Of a DNA stretch of 64,000 bases, positions 8,891-17,671 are shown piece by piece. How positions within the stretch are numbered: position 1 is the stretch's first letter; every line of letters starts with the position of its first letter. A program made the translations under genes and the position numbers. Origin of the DNA: Aestuariispira insulae (GTDB taxonomy: Bacteria > Pseudomonadota > Alphaproteobacteria > UBA8366 > Aestuariispiraceae); contig NZ_QRDW01000007.1 in assembly GCF_003385955.1 (NCBI RefSeq), forward strand, positions 124,001 to 188,000, given 5' to 3'. Under the pieces are notes generated by a model. That model saw nothing but the letters and a program-made list of their open reading frames with translations. It did not search any database and was not told the origin of the DNA.

Positions 8891-9274
8891 ATGACCGAAA
8901 CAAATGAACAATATTATGTGGTCGGCGGCCTGTTCAAGGACACCACCTTCACCGACATTGCCGAAGGCGAAAAGCTGCTGAAGCTTGGCCCGTTTGACAA
9001 TTATGACGAGGCGCTGGCCGTTTGGCGCGCCAAGGCCATGGAAACTGTTGATGAGGCCTATGCCAAATTCAATATCGAAAAGGTCGACCATAAAAAATTC
9101 TGGGTCGTTGGCGGTGAATATACCGACACTGACTTTAAAACCATCAAGGGCGGCGGTGACGAAGACCATATCGGCCCGTTCGACACCCGCGAAGAAGCCC
9201 GCGATGCCTGGAAATCAAAATCCATGGCCAGTGTGGACAATTGTTACGTCCGCTATCGCATCGATAAACTTTGA
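8891..9274 (+). CDS. DUF4170 domain protein with two internal repeats
   Basis: A 127-residue protein made of two copies of one module. The first runs YYVVGGLFKDTTFTDI...LGPFDNYDEALAVW...VDEAYAKFNIEKV and the second FWVVGGEYTDTDFKTI...IGPFDTREEARDAW...VDNCYVRYRIDKL. The pattern matches DUF4170, a small alphaproteobacterial family usually seen as one copy; function unknown. The ATG at 8891 is where the homology starts. It is 19 bases upstream of the next gene, so the two may be co-transcribed. Confidence 0.75.
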   Translation: MTETNEQYYVVGGLFKDTTFTDIAEGEKLLKLGPFDNYDEALAVWRAKAMETVDEAYAKFNIEKVDHKKFWVVGGEYTDTDFKTIKGGGDEDHIGPFDTREEARDAWKSKSMASVDNCYVRYRIDKL

Positions 9275-9293
9275 TCGGGGCAGCGTATATCAG

Positions 9294-9998
9294 ATGACCG
9301 CCGATCGGTCAGAAAGACTCTCCAAGGCGCGGGATTATCCATATGCCTTCCCGCGCCAGTCCTTCATTTATCATGATAGTGAAATCCGCCCCTTTAACCA
9401 GGTGGCCACTGAGGGGCGGATCCCGGTTCTGGCCATCGGGTCCAACCAGTCACCCGTGCGCCTGACCCAGAAATACGGCCATCTGCGCAATCAGCAGATC
9501 CCCGTGCAAAGGGCGGAACTGGATGATTTCGACATTTTTTACTGTGCCCATATCACCAGCTATGGTGCGGTCGGTGCCATGCTACAGCATTGCCCGGGCG
9601 CCCGGGTCGACCTGGCCGTGAATTGGCTGAACGAAGAACAGCTTGAAATCATGCATGCTACCGAAGGCAATTATGCTTTTTGCAGGCTTGAAAATCTCGC
9701 CCTTGCCCTGGACGGTCAAGGCACCCTCGACCAAGCCTATGTCTATGTCGGCACAGCAGGCCACATGATCCTACAGGATCAGCCCGTCGCGATGGCGGCC
9801 GTTTCCTGCCGGAACCGCCGTCATCCGGCCAGCTCCACCGCCGCATTGCTCAGCCGGATTCACAAGATGCATGACCTTGAATTGGATGAGGATGCATTCA
9901 TCTTGCAATTGGTTGAAGACCCTGATTTCCGACGCTTCGTCAGCAGCCGGCTTGCCCGCGGATCGGTTCCCTTTGCCTACCCCCATGATACCGTTTGA
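9294..9998 (+). CDS. Conserved hypothetical protein, possibly gamma-glutamylcyclotransferase-like fold
   Basis: A 234-residue protein beginning MTADRSERLSKARDYPYAF. The only recognisable feature is VLAIGSNQSPVRLTQKYG, which resembles the YGSNL substrate loop of gamma-glutamylcyclotransferase-like proteins, with a later EIMHATEGNYAF segment. The resemblance is weak and I do not assign activity. The frame stays open upstream into the DUF4170 gene, but that part is read in the wrong frame for DUF4170, so I start at the ATG at 9294. No signal peptide or membrane segment is visible. Confidence 0.6.
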   Translation: MTADRSERLSKARDYPYAFPRQSFIYHDSEIRPFNQVATEGRIPVLAIGSNQSPVRLTQKYGHLRNQQIPVQRAELDDFDIFYCAHITSYGAVGAMLQHCPGARVDLAVNWLNEEQLEIMHATEGNYAFCRLENLALALDGQGTLDQAYVYVGTAGHMILQDQPVAMAAVSCRNRRHPASSTAALLSRIHKMHDLELDEDAFILQLVEDPDFRRFVSSRLARGSVPFAYPHDTV

Positions 9999-10139
9999 TC
10001 CAGGATCGCAAGCATGAAGAGCATAGACTCAAAAAAATCGGCCACAAATTGAATGCTATACAATCACCCCCTATGCTTGTAGAACCGAAGACGGAAATTT
10101 TCCAATTCGAACAAGACTTAAGCGTCACAGGCAGAAGCC

Positions 10140-13100
10140 ATGAATTGCATTCATTGCGGATATGACCTTCCCGTCGGAGCAAAATTTTGCTCGGAATGCG
10201 GCACGGCCCAGCCTGGTGAGCTGGAGGAGCAATCCGCAGGTTTCAGCACGGCCCTCCATGCCGGTGGCGAACATCGGCAAGTCACTGTTTTATTTTGTGA
10301 TATCGTCCAATCCACCCAGCTGGCGGAGGAATTGGATGTGGAGGCCCTGCGCGATCTGCTGCTGGCGTATCAGCAAACCTGCGCGGATGTGATTGAGCGG
10401 TTTGAAGGGCATATCTCAAAATATATCGGTGACGGAATCATGGCCTATTTCGGATATCCGATGGCTCATGAGGATGCGCCAAAGCGTGCCGCCCATTCAT
10501 CGCTCGAGATCCTCCGCCGCATGGACAGCTTCAACGACAGTCTTTTTGCCCGGATCGGCATGCGGCTTTCTGTCCGTATCGGCATCCATACCGGCCCGGT
10601 GGTGGCCGGGGAAATGGGGGCGGGACAAACCCGTGAGACATTGGCCATTGTCGGCCTGACCCCCAATTTGGCAGCCCGCCTCGAGAAGACAGCGGAAACA
10701 AATTCCATCGCACTCAGCGAAGAATCCAAACGCCTGATTGAGCCTGATTTTTCCGTTATTGATCTGGGTTTCAGGACCTTGCGCGGTGTCAAAGACCCGA
10801 TCCAGGTGTATCAGCTGGTCGGCCTGGCTAATCAGGTGGAAAAACTACGCGCGCAAAATCTGAAAAGCGATTTTCTGGTCGGGCGCGATCTTGAATTGCA
10901 AATCCTCATGGATAATTGGCGATCGGTCTCCAAGGGATCCGGCGGACGTATCGTGACGATTGTCGGCGACCCCGGCATTGGAAAAACCGGTCTGCTGCGC
11001 GCCTTCCTGCATCAGGCCGCAATCCCCATGAAAAAAACGGTCATGATGGCCTGCACGCCTTATGACCAGCATTCGGCCTTCAGTCCGATTTTGCGCATGT
11101 TGAAAGAGGAATTCAGTTTCATTGCCGGTGAAACCGGTAACATTGAAGCTTATCAGATCAAGGAATGGATCCGGGGCAACGGCATTCGCGATGAGCGCAC
11201 TGTCGGCGCGCTTGCCCGCCTGTTTTTGATGGACCGTCAGGGAGAACTGGAAGAGGGCCACAGTGGCCAGGCCATGCGCCAGGATATTTTTATGGGATTG
11301 GCGCGCTTTTTCAAATCCAAGGGAACACCTTTGCTCGCCATTCTGGAAGACGCCCATTGGACCGATCCCTCCACCCAGGAATTCATCGACCAGATTGTGC
11401 GCCGATCCAGTGATTCTCCCGTCTTGCTGATTGTTTTGAAACGGCCGGAGATTCATTTCCCCTGGGAGAGGATGTCCGTCCACCAAACGATCGGTCTGAA
11501 GGGCCTGGACGAAGCCTCATGCACCGCCATTATCCGTCGTGTCACCAACAGTTTACCCCTCGATAAAAACCTTGAGCAGGATATCATCAACAAAACAGAT
11601 GGTGTGCCGCTTTTTGTCGAAGAACTGACCAAGACCATGATGGAAAGCAAGATCCTGGTGGAGAAAAACGGCAAGCTTGGTATCAGTGCCGCCTCACCGG
11701 AACTGGAGATGCCCGCCTCATTGATGGACAGCCTGATGGTTCGGTTGGACCGCCTGGGCGATGCCAAAGCTCTGGCACAAATAGCATCCGTTCTGGGAAG
11801 AAGCTTCACCTTCGATGCGCTATGTGCGCTGGCCGATTCCGATCCTGCAACCATCAGCCAAACACTCGAACAGCTGATTGAATCAGACTTTGTTGTTCAT
11901 GTTGAAGACCCTGTAGGGCTGGCCTATGAATTCCGCCATGCCCTATATCAGAAAGTGGCCTATAACAGTCTTCTGCGCCAAAACAGATCGGCCATGCATG
12001 CCCTGGTCGTGGACTGGATCGAGCATGACCCCGTGCGTTTGCGCCAAACCCGGCCGGAAGTCCTGGCCTATCATTGCGATCAGGCGGGCTTGATTGCCAA
12101 GACGGTGCAATATTGGCTAAAGGCGGGAGAACGCGCCAGCCAGGCCTCCGCCTGTGAAGAAGCGGTCAGGCACCTCACCCAGGGACTGGCACAGCTCGAA
12201 AAACTGCCACCCATTCGCGCCAACCAGACCTTGTCACTGCGCTATCATGTTCTGCTGGGCAGCACCTTGATCATCACCGATGGACCCGGCGCCCCCAAGA
12301 CCCGGGAAGTGTATGATAAGGCATTGAAACTTTGTGAGATTCTGCCGGAAACCAAATGGCATTTCCCCGCCTATTGGGGCTGGTGGCGCATTTCCGAAAA
12401 TTTCACCATTATGCTCTCACGGGCGGAACGCCTGGTGGAAGTGGCGGAAAATATGGACGAACCTGAATTCGGTCTGCAGGCACATCACTGTAACTGGGCC
12501 AATTCCTTCCTGGTCGGCGACCATAAATCCGTATGCGACCATGCCTATACCGGCCTGCAGATCTATGAAAACGGTCATTTCGGCCAGATCGGGTCACTCT
12601 ATGGCGGCCATGATCCAAAGGTTTGCGCACTCGGCGAGCTGGCACTTTCCAAATGGCTGACCGGTTATCCCGACCAGGCCCGTGCCTATATGGATCGCTG
12701 TTTGGAATGGGCCGATGAATCCGGCCATTTGGGCAGCCGTCTGCATGCGCTGGATATTGCCACCATGTTCTATCACTACTTGCGCGATGTGGATATGGTC
12801 CGGGATTTTGCCCATGAACTCAAATTGCTCGGGGAAAAGAATGATCTGGAAGACTATCTCGCGAAAGGCATGATCTTCGAAGGATGGTGGCATATCGAGG
12901 AAGGCCTGGTCGAACCCGGCGTGATCCTGATCCGAAACGGCATTGAGATCATGCGCAAAGTCGGCACCCAGGAAGACTTTCCGGTTTTCCTCTGTATGCT
13001 GGCCGAAGGCCAACGCCAGTTGGGCGATTTCGAAGCCGCCGTCACCATGTTGGAAGAAGGCTTGAACGTGATGAAGCGGGAAGGCGTTGCCTATTGGGCC

Positions 13101-13385
13101 GCGGAATTGAACCGGCAATATGCGGAAACCTTGCTGGCCATGACGGTCGATGATGACGCCTGGATTGATGCCTATCTGAACGAAGCGATGAAAATCGCGA
13201 AAAAGCAGAAATCACGATCCTTGGAGTTGCGTTCCGCAGCAACTTTTGCGAAAGTCCTTATCCAGCGCAGCAAACCAAGTGAAGCTCGCAATATATTGGA
13301 AACAATAGAAAACTGGTTTACCGAGGGGACGGAAACCAGAGACCATCAAGAGGCTAGGGCGCTGTTGGCATCCATCACTTCTTGA
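10140..13385 (+). CDS. Zinc-ribbon / class III nucleotide cyclase / AAA ATPase / TPR regulator
   Basis: A 1081-residue multidomain protein. Residues 3-20 are a zinc ribbon (C3-x2-C6, C17-x2-C20). Residues about 45-230 are a class III adenylate/guanylate cyclase homology domain, with the metal aspartate D54 in VTVLFCDIVQST and a second in KYIGDGIMAYFGYP. A Walker A (GDPGIGKTG) near residue 280 and ILEDAHWTD as Walker B mark an AAA/STAND ATPase, followed by a long helical TPR region to the end. Such proteins are signalling ATPases of unknown ligand. Only 28 bases separate it from ycaO, so it may be the first gene of that operon and its regulator, though this is inference. No transmembrane segment is seen. 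Confidence 0.85.
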   Translation: MNCIHCGYDLPVGAKFCSECGTAQPGELEEQSAGFSTALHAGGEHRQVTVLFCDIVQSTQLAEELDVEALRDLLLAYQQTCADVIERFEGHISKYIGDGIMAYFGYPMAHEDAPKRAAHSSLEILRRMDSFNDSLFARIGMRLSVRIGIHTGPVVAGEMGAGQTRETLAIVGLTPNLAARLEKTAETNSIALSEESKRLIEPDFSVIDLGFRTLRGVKDPIQVYQLVGLANQVEKLRAQNLKSDFLVGRDLELQILMDNWRSVSKGSGGRIVTIVGDPGIGKTGLLRAFLHQAAIPMKKTVMMACTPYDQHSAFSPILRMLKEEFSFIAGETGNIEAYQIKEWIRGNGIRDERTVGALARLFLMDRQGELEEGHSGQAMRQDIFMGLARFFKSKGTPLLAILEDAHWTDPSTQEFIDQIVRRSSDSPVLLIVLKRPEIHFPWERMSVHQTIGLKGLDEASCTAIIRRVTNSLPLDKNLEQDIINKTDGVPLFVEELTKTMMESKILVEKNGKLGISAASPELEMPASLMDSLMVRLDRLGDAKALAQIASVLGRSFTFDALCALADSDPATISQTLEQLIESDFVVHVEDPVGLAYEFRHALYQKVAYNSLLRQNRSAMHALVVDWIEHDPVRLRQTRPEVLAYHCDQAGLIAKTVQYWLKAGERASQASACEEAVRHLTQGLAQLEKLPPIRANQTLSLRYHVLLGSTLIITDGPGAPKTREVYDKALKLCEILPETKWHFPAYWGWWRISENFTIMLSRAERLVEVAENMDEPEFGLQAHHCNWANSFLVGDHKSVCDHAYTGLQIYENGHFGQIGSLYGGHDPKVCALGELALSKWLTGYPDQARAYMDRCLEWADESGHLGSRLHALDIATMFYHYLRDVDMVRDFAHELKLLGEKNDLEDYLAKGMIFEGWWHIEEGLVEPGVILIRNGIEIMRKVGTQEDFPVFLCMLAEGQRQLGDFEAAVTMLEEGLNVMKREGVAYWAAELNRQYAETLLAMTVDDDAWIDAYLNEAMKIAKKQKSRSLELRSAATFAKVLIQRSKPSEARNILETIENWFTEGTETRDHQEARALLASITS

Positions 13386-13413
13386 CCGTCTGACAGACAG
13401 GGGAGTAGAGGGG

Positions 13414-14688
13414 GTGCTTCAACGCGCACGGCATCAGGCCAGCTCGGCAGCAAATGAATATCGCGGCCAACCAGCCGTACCGAAAGGATACCGGTCCGGC
13501 ACCCATCGGGCGGTTTCGCCGGACAAAACACTTGCGCGCATCGAACCATTGTTGCCGGTCTTCGGGATCACCCGGATCGCCAATATCACCGGCCTCGATT
13601 GTCTGGGCATCCCCGTCTTCATGGCCTGCAGGCCCAATTCCCGTTCGCTCGCTGTTTTTCAGGGCAAAGGACTGGACCCGGCCGCTGCCAGGGCCTCTGC
13701 CATCATGGAAGCCGTTGAAACCTTTCACGCGGAAACCATTGACCTGCCGTTAAAATATGGCGCTGTGGAAGAAATCTGCTACAGCCATGCCATCGCCGAA
13801 ATCCATAAGATGCCCTTTTCCAAGGAGGGCAATTTTGACCCTCTATGTCCGATCTTCTGGATCGAAGGAGAAGATTTGCTGAATGGCGGGCGTAAATGGC
13901 TGCCATTTGAGCTGGTTCATGCCAACTACACCCTGCCCCATCTGCCAGGATCCGGCAGTTTTGCCGCCACCACCAACGGCCTGGCCTCGGGCAATGTCAA
14001 AGAGGAGGCCATAAGCCACGGCTTGTATGAAGTCATCGAACGCGATGCCATAACCTTATGGAAATTATCGGGCGATCAAACCCAGGCGGCTACCGTTGTT
14101 GATCCCCACAGCATCGATGACCCCGCCTGTAGAGACTTAATCGACCGGATCAAGGCCGCCGGGATGGATCTGGTGATCTGGGACATCACATCAGACATTG
14201 GCCTGCCTGCTTTCCAATGTCTGATCGCGGGTCGAGACCGGACCGTGGGCGCGCCGGAATTTGGTTCCGGGTGCCATTTATCCAGGCCCGTTGCCCTGGC
14301 GCGTGCCCTGACGGAGGCCGCTCAAGCCCGCACAACCTATATCACGGGCGCACGGGACGACATCACCGCACGCGATTACGCAGCCGATGCCGTTGCGCTG
14401 CGCCACGACAATGCCCGTGCACTTGTCGCGGATCATGTGCCGGCCCGGTCGTTTCAGGATATTCCGCATCATGAAACCGACTGTCTGGCATCGGATCTCG
14501 AACATACTCTGTCTGCATTGGCCGATTCCGGCATCACCGAAGTCATGCATGTGGATCTCAGCAAGCAGGCGCTCAATATTCCGGTATCGAGAGTGGTTGT
14601 GCCGGGATTGGAAAGCCTTCTGGAAGGGCCGCATTCGGATTACTTGCCGGGCGAGCGCGCCCTCAAACTGCTGGAGGCCACGTCATGA
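13414..14688 (+). CDS. YcaO-family ATP-dependent peptide backbone-modifying enzyme
   Basis: A 424-residue YcaO protein starting at GTG, with GGAG eight bases upstream. Family features are FQGKGLDPAAARASAIMEAVETFHAE in the N-terminal half and the ATP/Mg block EEAISHGLYEVIERDAITLW. YcaO enzymes activate peptide amides with ATP to make azolines, thioamides or amidines. No separate E1-like or ocin-ThiF partner gene is present; instead TfuA follows with a four-base overlap. The YcaO-TfuA pairing is the combination known to install thioamides, for example in thioviridamide and thiovarsolin pathways and on methyl-coenzyme M reductase. The probable substrate is the RAVM-repeat protein encoded three genes downstream. 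Confidence 0.9.
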   Translation: MLQRARHQASSAANEYRGQPAVPKGYRSGTHRAVSPDKTLARIEPLLPVFGITRIANITGLDCLGIPVFMACRPNSRSLAVFQGKGLDPAAARASAIMEAVETFHAETIDLPLKYGAVEEICYSHAIAEIHKMPFSKEGNFDPLCPIFWIEGEDLLNGGRKWLPFELVHANYTLPHLPGSGSFAATTNGLASGNVKEEAISHGLYEVIERDAITLWKLSGDQTQAATVVDPHSIDDPACRDLIDRIKAAGMDLVIWDITSDIGLPAFQCLIAGRDRTVGAPEFGSGCHLSRPVALARALTEAAQARTTYITGARDDITARDYAADAVALRHDNARALVADHVPARSFQDIPHHETDCLASDLEHTLSALADSGITEVMHVDLSKQALNIPVSRVVVPGLESLLEGPHSDYLPGERALKLLEATS

Positions 14689-15443
14689 CCATCTGTGTTT
14701 TCCTTGGTCCCACCCTGGCCCATTCCGAAGCGCAAACGATCCTGGATGCCGTTTACCTGCCGCCGGTCGCCCAAGGGGATATCATCCGTGCGGTTGAAGC
14801 ATATGATCCACAAACCCTTGTTTTGATTGATGGTCTGTTCGAGCAAACCCCCGCCGTCTGGCATAAAGAGATTCTCTGGGCTCTGGAACAGGGCCGCACC
14901 GTTTGTGGCGCCTCCAGCATGGGAGCCTTGCGGGCCGCCGAGCTTTGCCAGTTTGGCATGATCGGCCATGGACGCATCTATCAAGCCTATCGGGATGGGG
15001 TGTTTCCCCCATTCACAAAGGAGCGGTTCGAGGATGATGACGAAGTCGCCGTCATTCATGCCCCCAAGGAATTGGCTTATGCAGGCTCGGTTGCCATGGT
15101 GGATATCCGGGCCACCCTGGATGCGGCTGAACAGGCGGGCATTATTGATGACCGTACGCGGGATCGGCTGGCCCGCTTGGCGAAATCCCTGTTTTACAAG
15201 AACCGCCACTATCCCGAGTTGCTGCGCCTCGGCCGTGCCGACGGCCATGATCTGGACCAACTGGAACAATGGCTCGAAACCGGTCGGATCAACCAAAAAC
15301 GCCTGGATGCGGAAAGCCTGTTACACAAGGTGGCCGCCGGGGAAGTGATCAGCCGGCCGCCCACTTTCCGCTTCGAGGAAACCACGGTTTGGGACGCCGC
15401 CCTTCAGGGCCTTTCCCTCCCTTCAACAAAAGAGGGGGATTGA
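14685..15443 (+). CDS. TfuA-like protein, YcaO partner for thioamidation
   Basis: A 252-residue protein matching the TfuA core domain: VFLGPTLAHSEAQ at the start, then VLIDGLFEQTPAVWHKEILWAL and GASSMGALRAAELCQFGMIG. TfuA was named from trifolitoxin production and works with YcaO proteins, where it is thought to supply or deliver sulphide for thioamide formation. The ATG overlaps the ycaO stop by four bases, so the two are made together. The three C-terminal dozen residues are proline/threonine rich and variable. The next gene starts three bases after its stop. Confidence 0.9.
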   Translation: MTICVFLGPTLAHSEAQTILDAVYLPPVAQGDIIRAVEAYDPQTLVLIDGLFEQTPAVWHKEILWALEQGRTVCGASSMGALRAAELCQFGMIGHGRIYQAYRDGVFPPFTKERFEDDDEVAVIHAPKELAYAGSVAMVDIRATLDAAEQAGIIDDRTRDRLARLAKSLFYKNRHYPELLRLGRADGHDLDQLEQWLETGRINQKRLDAESLLHKVAAGEVISRPPTFRFEETTVWDAALQGLSLPSTKEGD

Positions 15444-15446
15444 CCA

Positions 15447-16700
15447 ATGTCACGGAAGTTGGACGCCAGATTGCAGGGCCATGGCACCAAATTCCGCCTC
15501 CACGCCCAGCCGCCCTTTCTGGAAGGATATGAGATCCCGGAAACAGTCTGGCTCTCCCCGCCACCGGGCAGCATCCAGCCAGGCCCGTCCGATCATCGGA
15601 TGTATGTGATCGACCCCAAAGAGAAGAAAGATTTTTACGAAGACCCTTTTTCCCTCCCCTTTAAAGGCCCCGCACATCCCCCTGCTCCGCCTTGCCCGCA
15701 AGGCCATTTTGATCATCATGGCCAGGACAGCCGTGAATTCCGTGCCGCCCATATGTATGGAACCGTCCGCCGGGTGCTGGATATATGGGAAGATTATTTC
15801 CGCGGACCTATTCCCTGGCATTTCCGCCAGACCCATGACCGATTGGAAATGATTCCCTGGCTGGACTGGAATAACGCGCAATTCGGCTGGGCCTTTATGG
15901 AGGCGGGCTATGGCAGGGATGGCCAGGGCAACCGACATGCCTATGCGCTGAATTTTGATGTGCTGGCCCATGAGGCGGGACATGGGCTGGTCTTTTCCAT
16001 GGTCGGCATTCCCAGTGAGAGAAATATAACAGCTGAATATCGCGGCTTTCATGAATCCGCCAGCGATCTTGTCGCTGTGCTCTCTGTGCTTCATTTCGAG
16101 AAATTCCTGGATCGCCTGCTCAGGAAAACCGCCGGTAACCTCTATCTTGAAAATATGCTGAACCGGGTTGGCGAACTCTCGCAAACCGAGGAGATCAGGC
16201 TGGCCTCCAACGCTTACCGCATGCGCGACTGCATTGATGTGCGAACCCCGGTTGAAGAGCTGAGTTATAAGCAGGTGCATAGTCTGGGCGAACCCCTGAC
16301 CGGTGCCTTTTTCGACATATTGGTCGAGATTTATCAAAACAACCTGGTCCGTCTGGGTGCAATTCCGGCTGAGTTAAACCGGGATTCCACCCGCAATTCA
16401 AAACTGGCGCTGGCTGGCGATCGCCTCCATAAACAGTATCAGGACTGTTATGCCCAATCTCCTGATCTTTTCCGGCAGGCCCTTGAAATTGCCCGTGATG
16501 CCCTGGGATATCGGCTGGCCGAATGCTGGCGTCAGTTAAGAGCCGACCATCTCACTTACGGCGGGGTCGCCAAAACATTCCTTACCATCGACAGGCGTTT
16601 GAGCGGCAATTGCTATCAAAACGCCATCATTGAAAGTTTTCGTTGGCGCGAGATTGGGTTTGGGTATCCGCGCAGCCGGAAAGCGCATGAAGCGCACTAG
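15447..16700 (+). CDS. Zinc metallopeptidase of the RiPP cluster (gluzincin type)
   Basis: A 417-residue protein. H175-E-A-G-H179 is an HEXXH zinc motif, and E203 in GFHESASDLVA fits the third ligand of thermolysin-like (M4-type) gluzincins. There is no signal peptide, so it is likely cytoplasmic, which suits processing of a peptide precursor. It lies between tfuA and the repeat-protein gene and probably cleaves leader or repeats; that is inference. The last 35 residues look foreign: SGNCYQNAIIESF resembles the GNCYDNA-x-x-ESF signature near the end of IS3-type transposases. The original C-terminus may therefore have been replaced by insertion sequence debris. Confidence 0.75.
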   Translation: MSRKLDARLQGHGTKFRLHAQPPFLEGYEIPETVWLSPPPGSIQPGPSDHRMYVIDPKEKKDFYEDPFSLPFKGPAHPPAPPCPQGHFDHHGQDSREFRAAHMYGTVRRVLDIWEDYFRGPIPWHFRQTHDRLEMIPWLDWNNAQFGWAFMEAGYGRDGQGNRHAYALNFDVLAHEAGHGLVFSMVGIPSERNITAEYRGFHESASDLVAVLSVLHFEKFLDRLLRKTAGNLYLENMLNRVGELSQTEEIRLASNAYRMRDCIDVRTPVEELSYKQVHSLGEPLTGAFFDILVEIYQNNLVRLGAIPAELNRDSTRNSKLALAGDRLHKQYQDCYAQSPDLFRQALEIARDALGYRLAECWRQLRADHLTYGGVAKTFLTIDRRLSGNCYQNAIIESFRWREIGFGYPRSRKAHEAH

Positions 16701-16756
16701 TTCGTATTTTTTCCGGCATGGGGCCGGGACTTGTTACTTTGAGAAGGGGAATAATC

Positions 16757-17593
16757 ATGCCGAAGAAGGTCACATTAGGGGACCCCTACCATTTCACGGT
16801 TTATGGACAGGTGGTCGACGGATTTAACATTGATCCCAAGGCGCTGAGCCGCCGTCTCCAAAAATTCCTGGGTCAGGATCCGAAATCCAAGCCGGTCCTG
16901 GCGTATATCCACGGGTATATGGTGGATCAGGAACAGGCTTTGCTGGATGAACCGGTGCTGATGCTGATGCCCAATGGCGGGGCAGATGCAAAAGGCTGGG
17001 AGGATGCTTTTCCGAAATCCGACTATTCAATGTGGGAACTTGATCAGGACGATCCAAGCCTGGAGATCGCCACACTTGAAGGCACGGTTAGCGAGATCCT
17101 GGAAGAAGAGGAATTCGACGACTGGACCGATGCCGAAGAAATGGATGTGGCCGACGAAATCGGCATGGTCAACGACGGCAGCGGCCTGACCCTGCGTGGC
17201 GCAGACGGCCGTCTCTACTTCGTGCCCGGCGACCTCGACAGTTACGAGGTGATTGACGAAAACGTGAAATCCGAACTGGCGCTGAGCAACGGTGTCGATC
17301 GCCCTGATCTCGCCGTTCGGGAGACGTTTCCCGGGGATGATTTGACCGGTCGTGCGGTCATGGCATCCCGCGCTGTCATGGCATCCCGTGCCGTCATGGC
17401 ATCCCGTGCCGTTATGGCATCCCGCGCCGTTATGGCATCCCGTGCCGTCATGGCATCCCGTGCCGTTATGGCATCCCGCGCCGTTATGGCATCCCGCGCC
17501 GTTATGACATCCCGTGCCGTAATGGCATCCCGTGCCGTCATGACCGGACGGGCGGTCATGTCCAGCCGCCACCAGGATGACGACGAGGATTAA
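16757..17593 (+). CDS. Putative multi-core RiPP precursor with twelve RAVM hexapeptide repeats
   Basis: A 278-residue protein starting at the ATG at 16757 behind GAGAAGGGG. Residues 1-198 form a long, acidic region (DWTDAEEMDVADEIGM and similar) that I do not recognise. Residues 199-270 are twelve tandem hexapeptides: eight RAVMAS, then RAVMTS, RAVMAS, RAVMTG and RAVMSS. The protein ends RHQDDDED. Following ycaO, tfuA and a metallopeptidase, this has the layout of a leader plus repeated cores, as in thiovarsolin precursors. It is the probable thioamidation substrate. Length and leader are unusually long for a RiPP precursor, so a structural or signalling repeat protein remains possible. A strong terminator follows 28 bases downstream. 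Confidence 0.75.
   Translation: MPKKVTLGDPYHFTVYGQVVDGFNIDPKALSRRLQKFLGQDPKSKPVLAYIHGYMVDQEQALLDEPVLMLMPNGGADAKGWEDAFPKSDYSMWELDQDDPSLEIATLEGTVSEILEEEEFDDWTDAEEMDVADEIGMVNDGSGLTLRGADGRLYFVPGDLDSYEVIDENVKSELALSNGVDRPDLAVRETFPGDDLTGRAVMASRAVMASRAVMASRAVMASRAVMASRAVMASRAVMASRAVMASRAVMTSRAVMASRAVMTGRAVMSSRHQDDDED
17351..17566 (+). repeat. Twelve 18-bp in-frame tandem repeats (RAVMxx array)
   Basis: Units of 18 bases run without spacers, with the pattern CGN GCN GTN ATG xxx xxx. Codons for Arg, Ala and Val vary at the third base between copies (CGT/CGC/CGG, GCG/GCT/GCC, GTC/GTT/GTA), while amino acids one to four never change. Positions five and six are AS, except TS in unit 9, TG in unit 11 and SS in unit 12. 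Confidence 0.95.
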
Positions 17594-17621
17594 TCCCGTC
17601 ACCAGTTTGATCGTGCTGAAC

Positions 17622-17649
17622 GCCCGGGAGATTTCTCCCGGGCTTTTTT
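17622..17649 (+). terminator. Strong intrinsic terminator closing the YcaO/TfuA cluster
   Basis: GCCCGGGAGA and TCTCCCGGGC form a perfect ten-pair stem with a two-base spacer (four-base effective loop), followed by six T. It ends the transcript that contains the repeat protein. Confidence 0.9.
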
Positions 17650-17671
17650 ACGGTCACATTTCCGGAAGTCG

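Noticed and set aside
8985-9293. Upstream extension of the 9294 gene into the DUF4170 gene
   Set aside because: This part is an alternative frame of DUF4170 and shows no homology; the next ATG starts the recognisable sequence.
17351-17566. Considered as a CRISPR array
   Set aside because: Units are contiguous, with no spacers, and lie in frame inside a protein gene. The 24-bp array at 56197-56484 was rejected for the same reason.
17027-17602. Antisense open frames over the RAVM array (GCHDGTGC-like and ARDAIT-like repeats)
   Set aside because: They arise because the 18-bp repeat is open on the other strand too; no start signal, and the plus-strand frame has the operon context.
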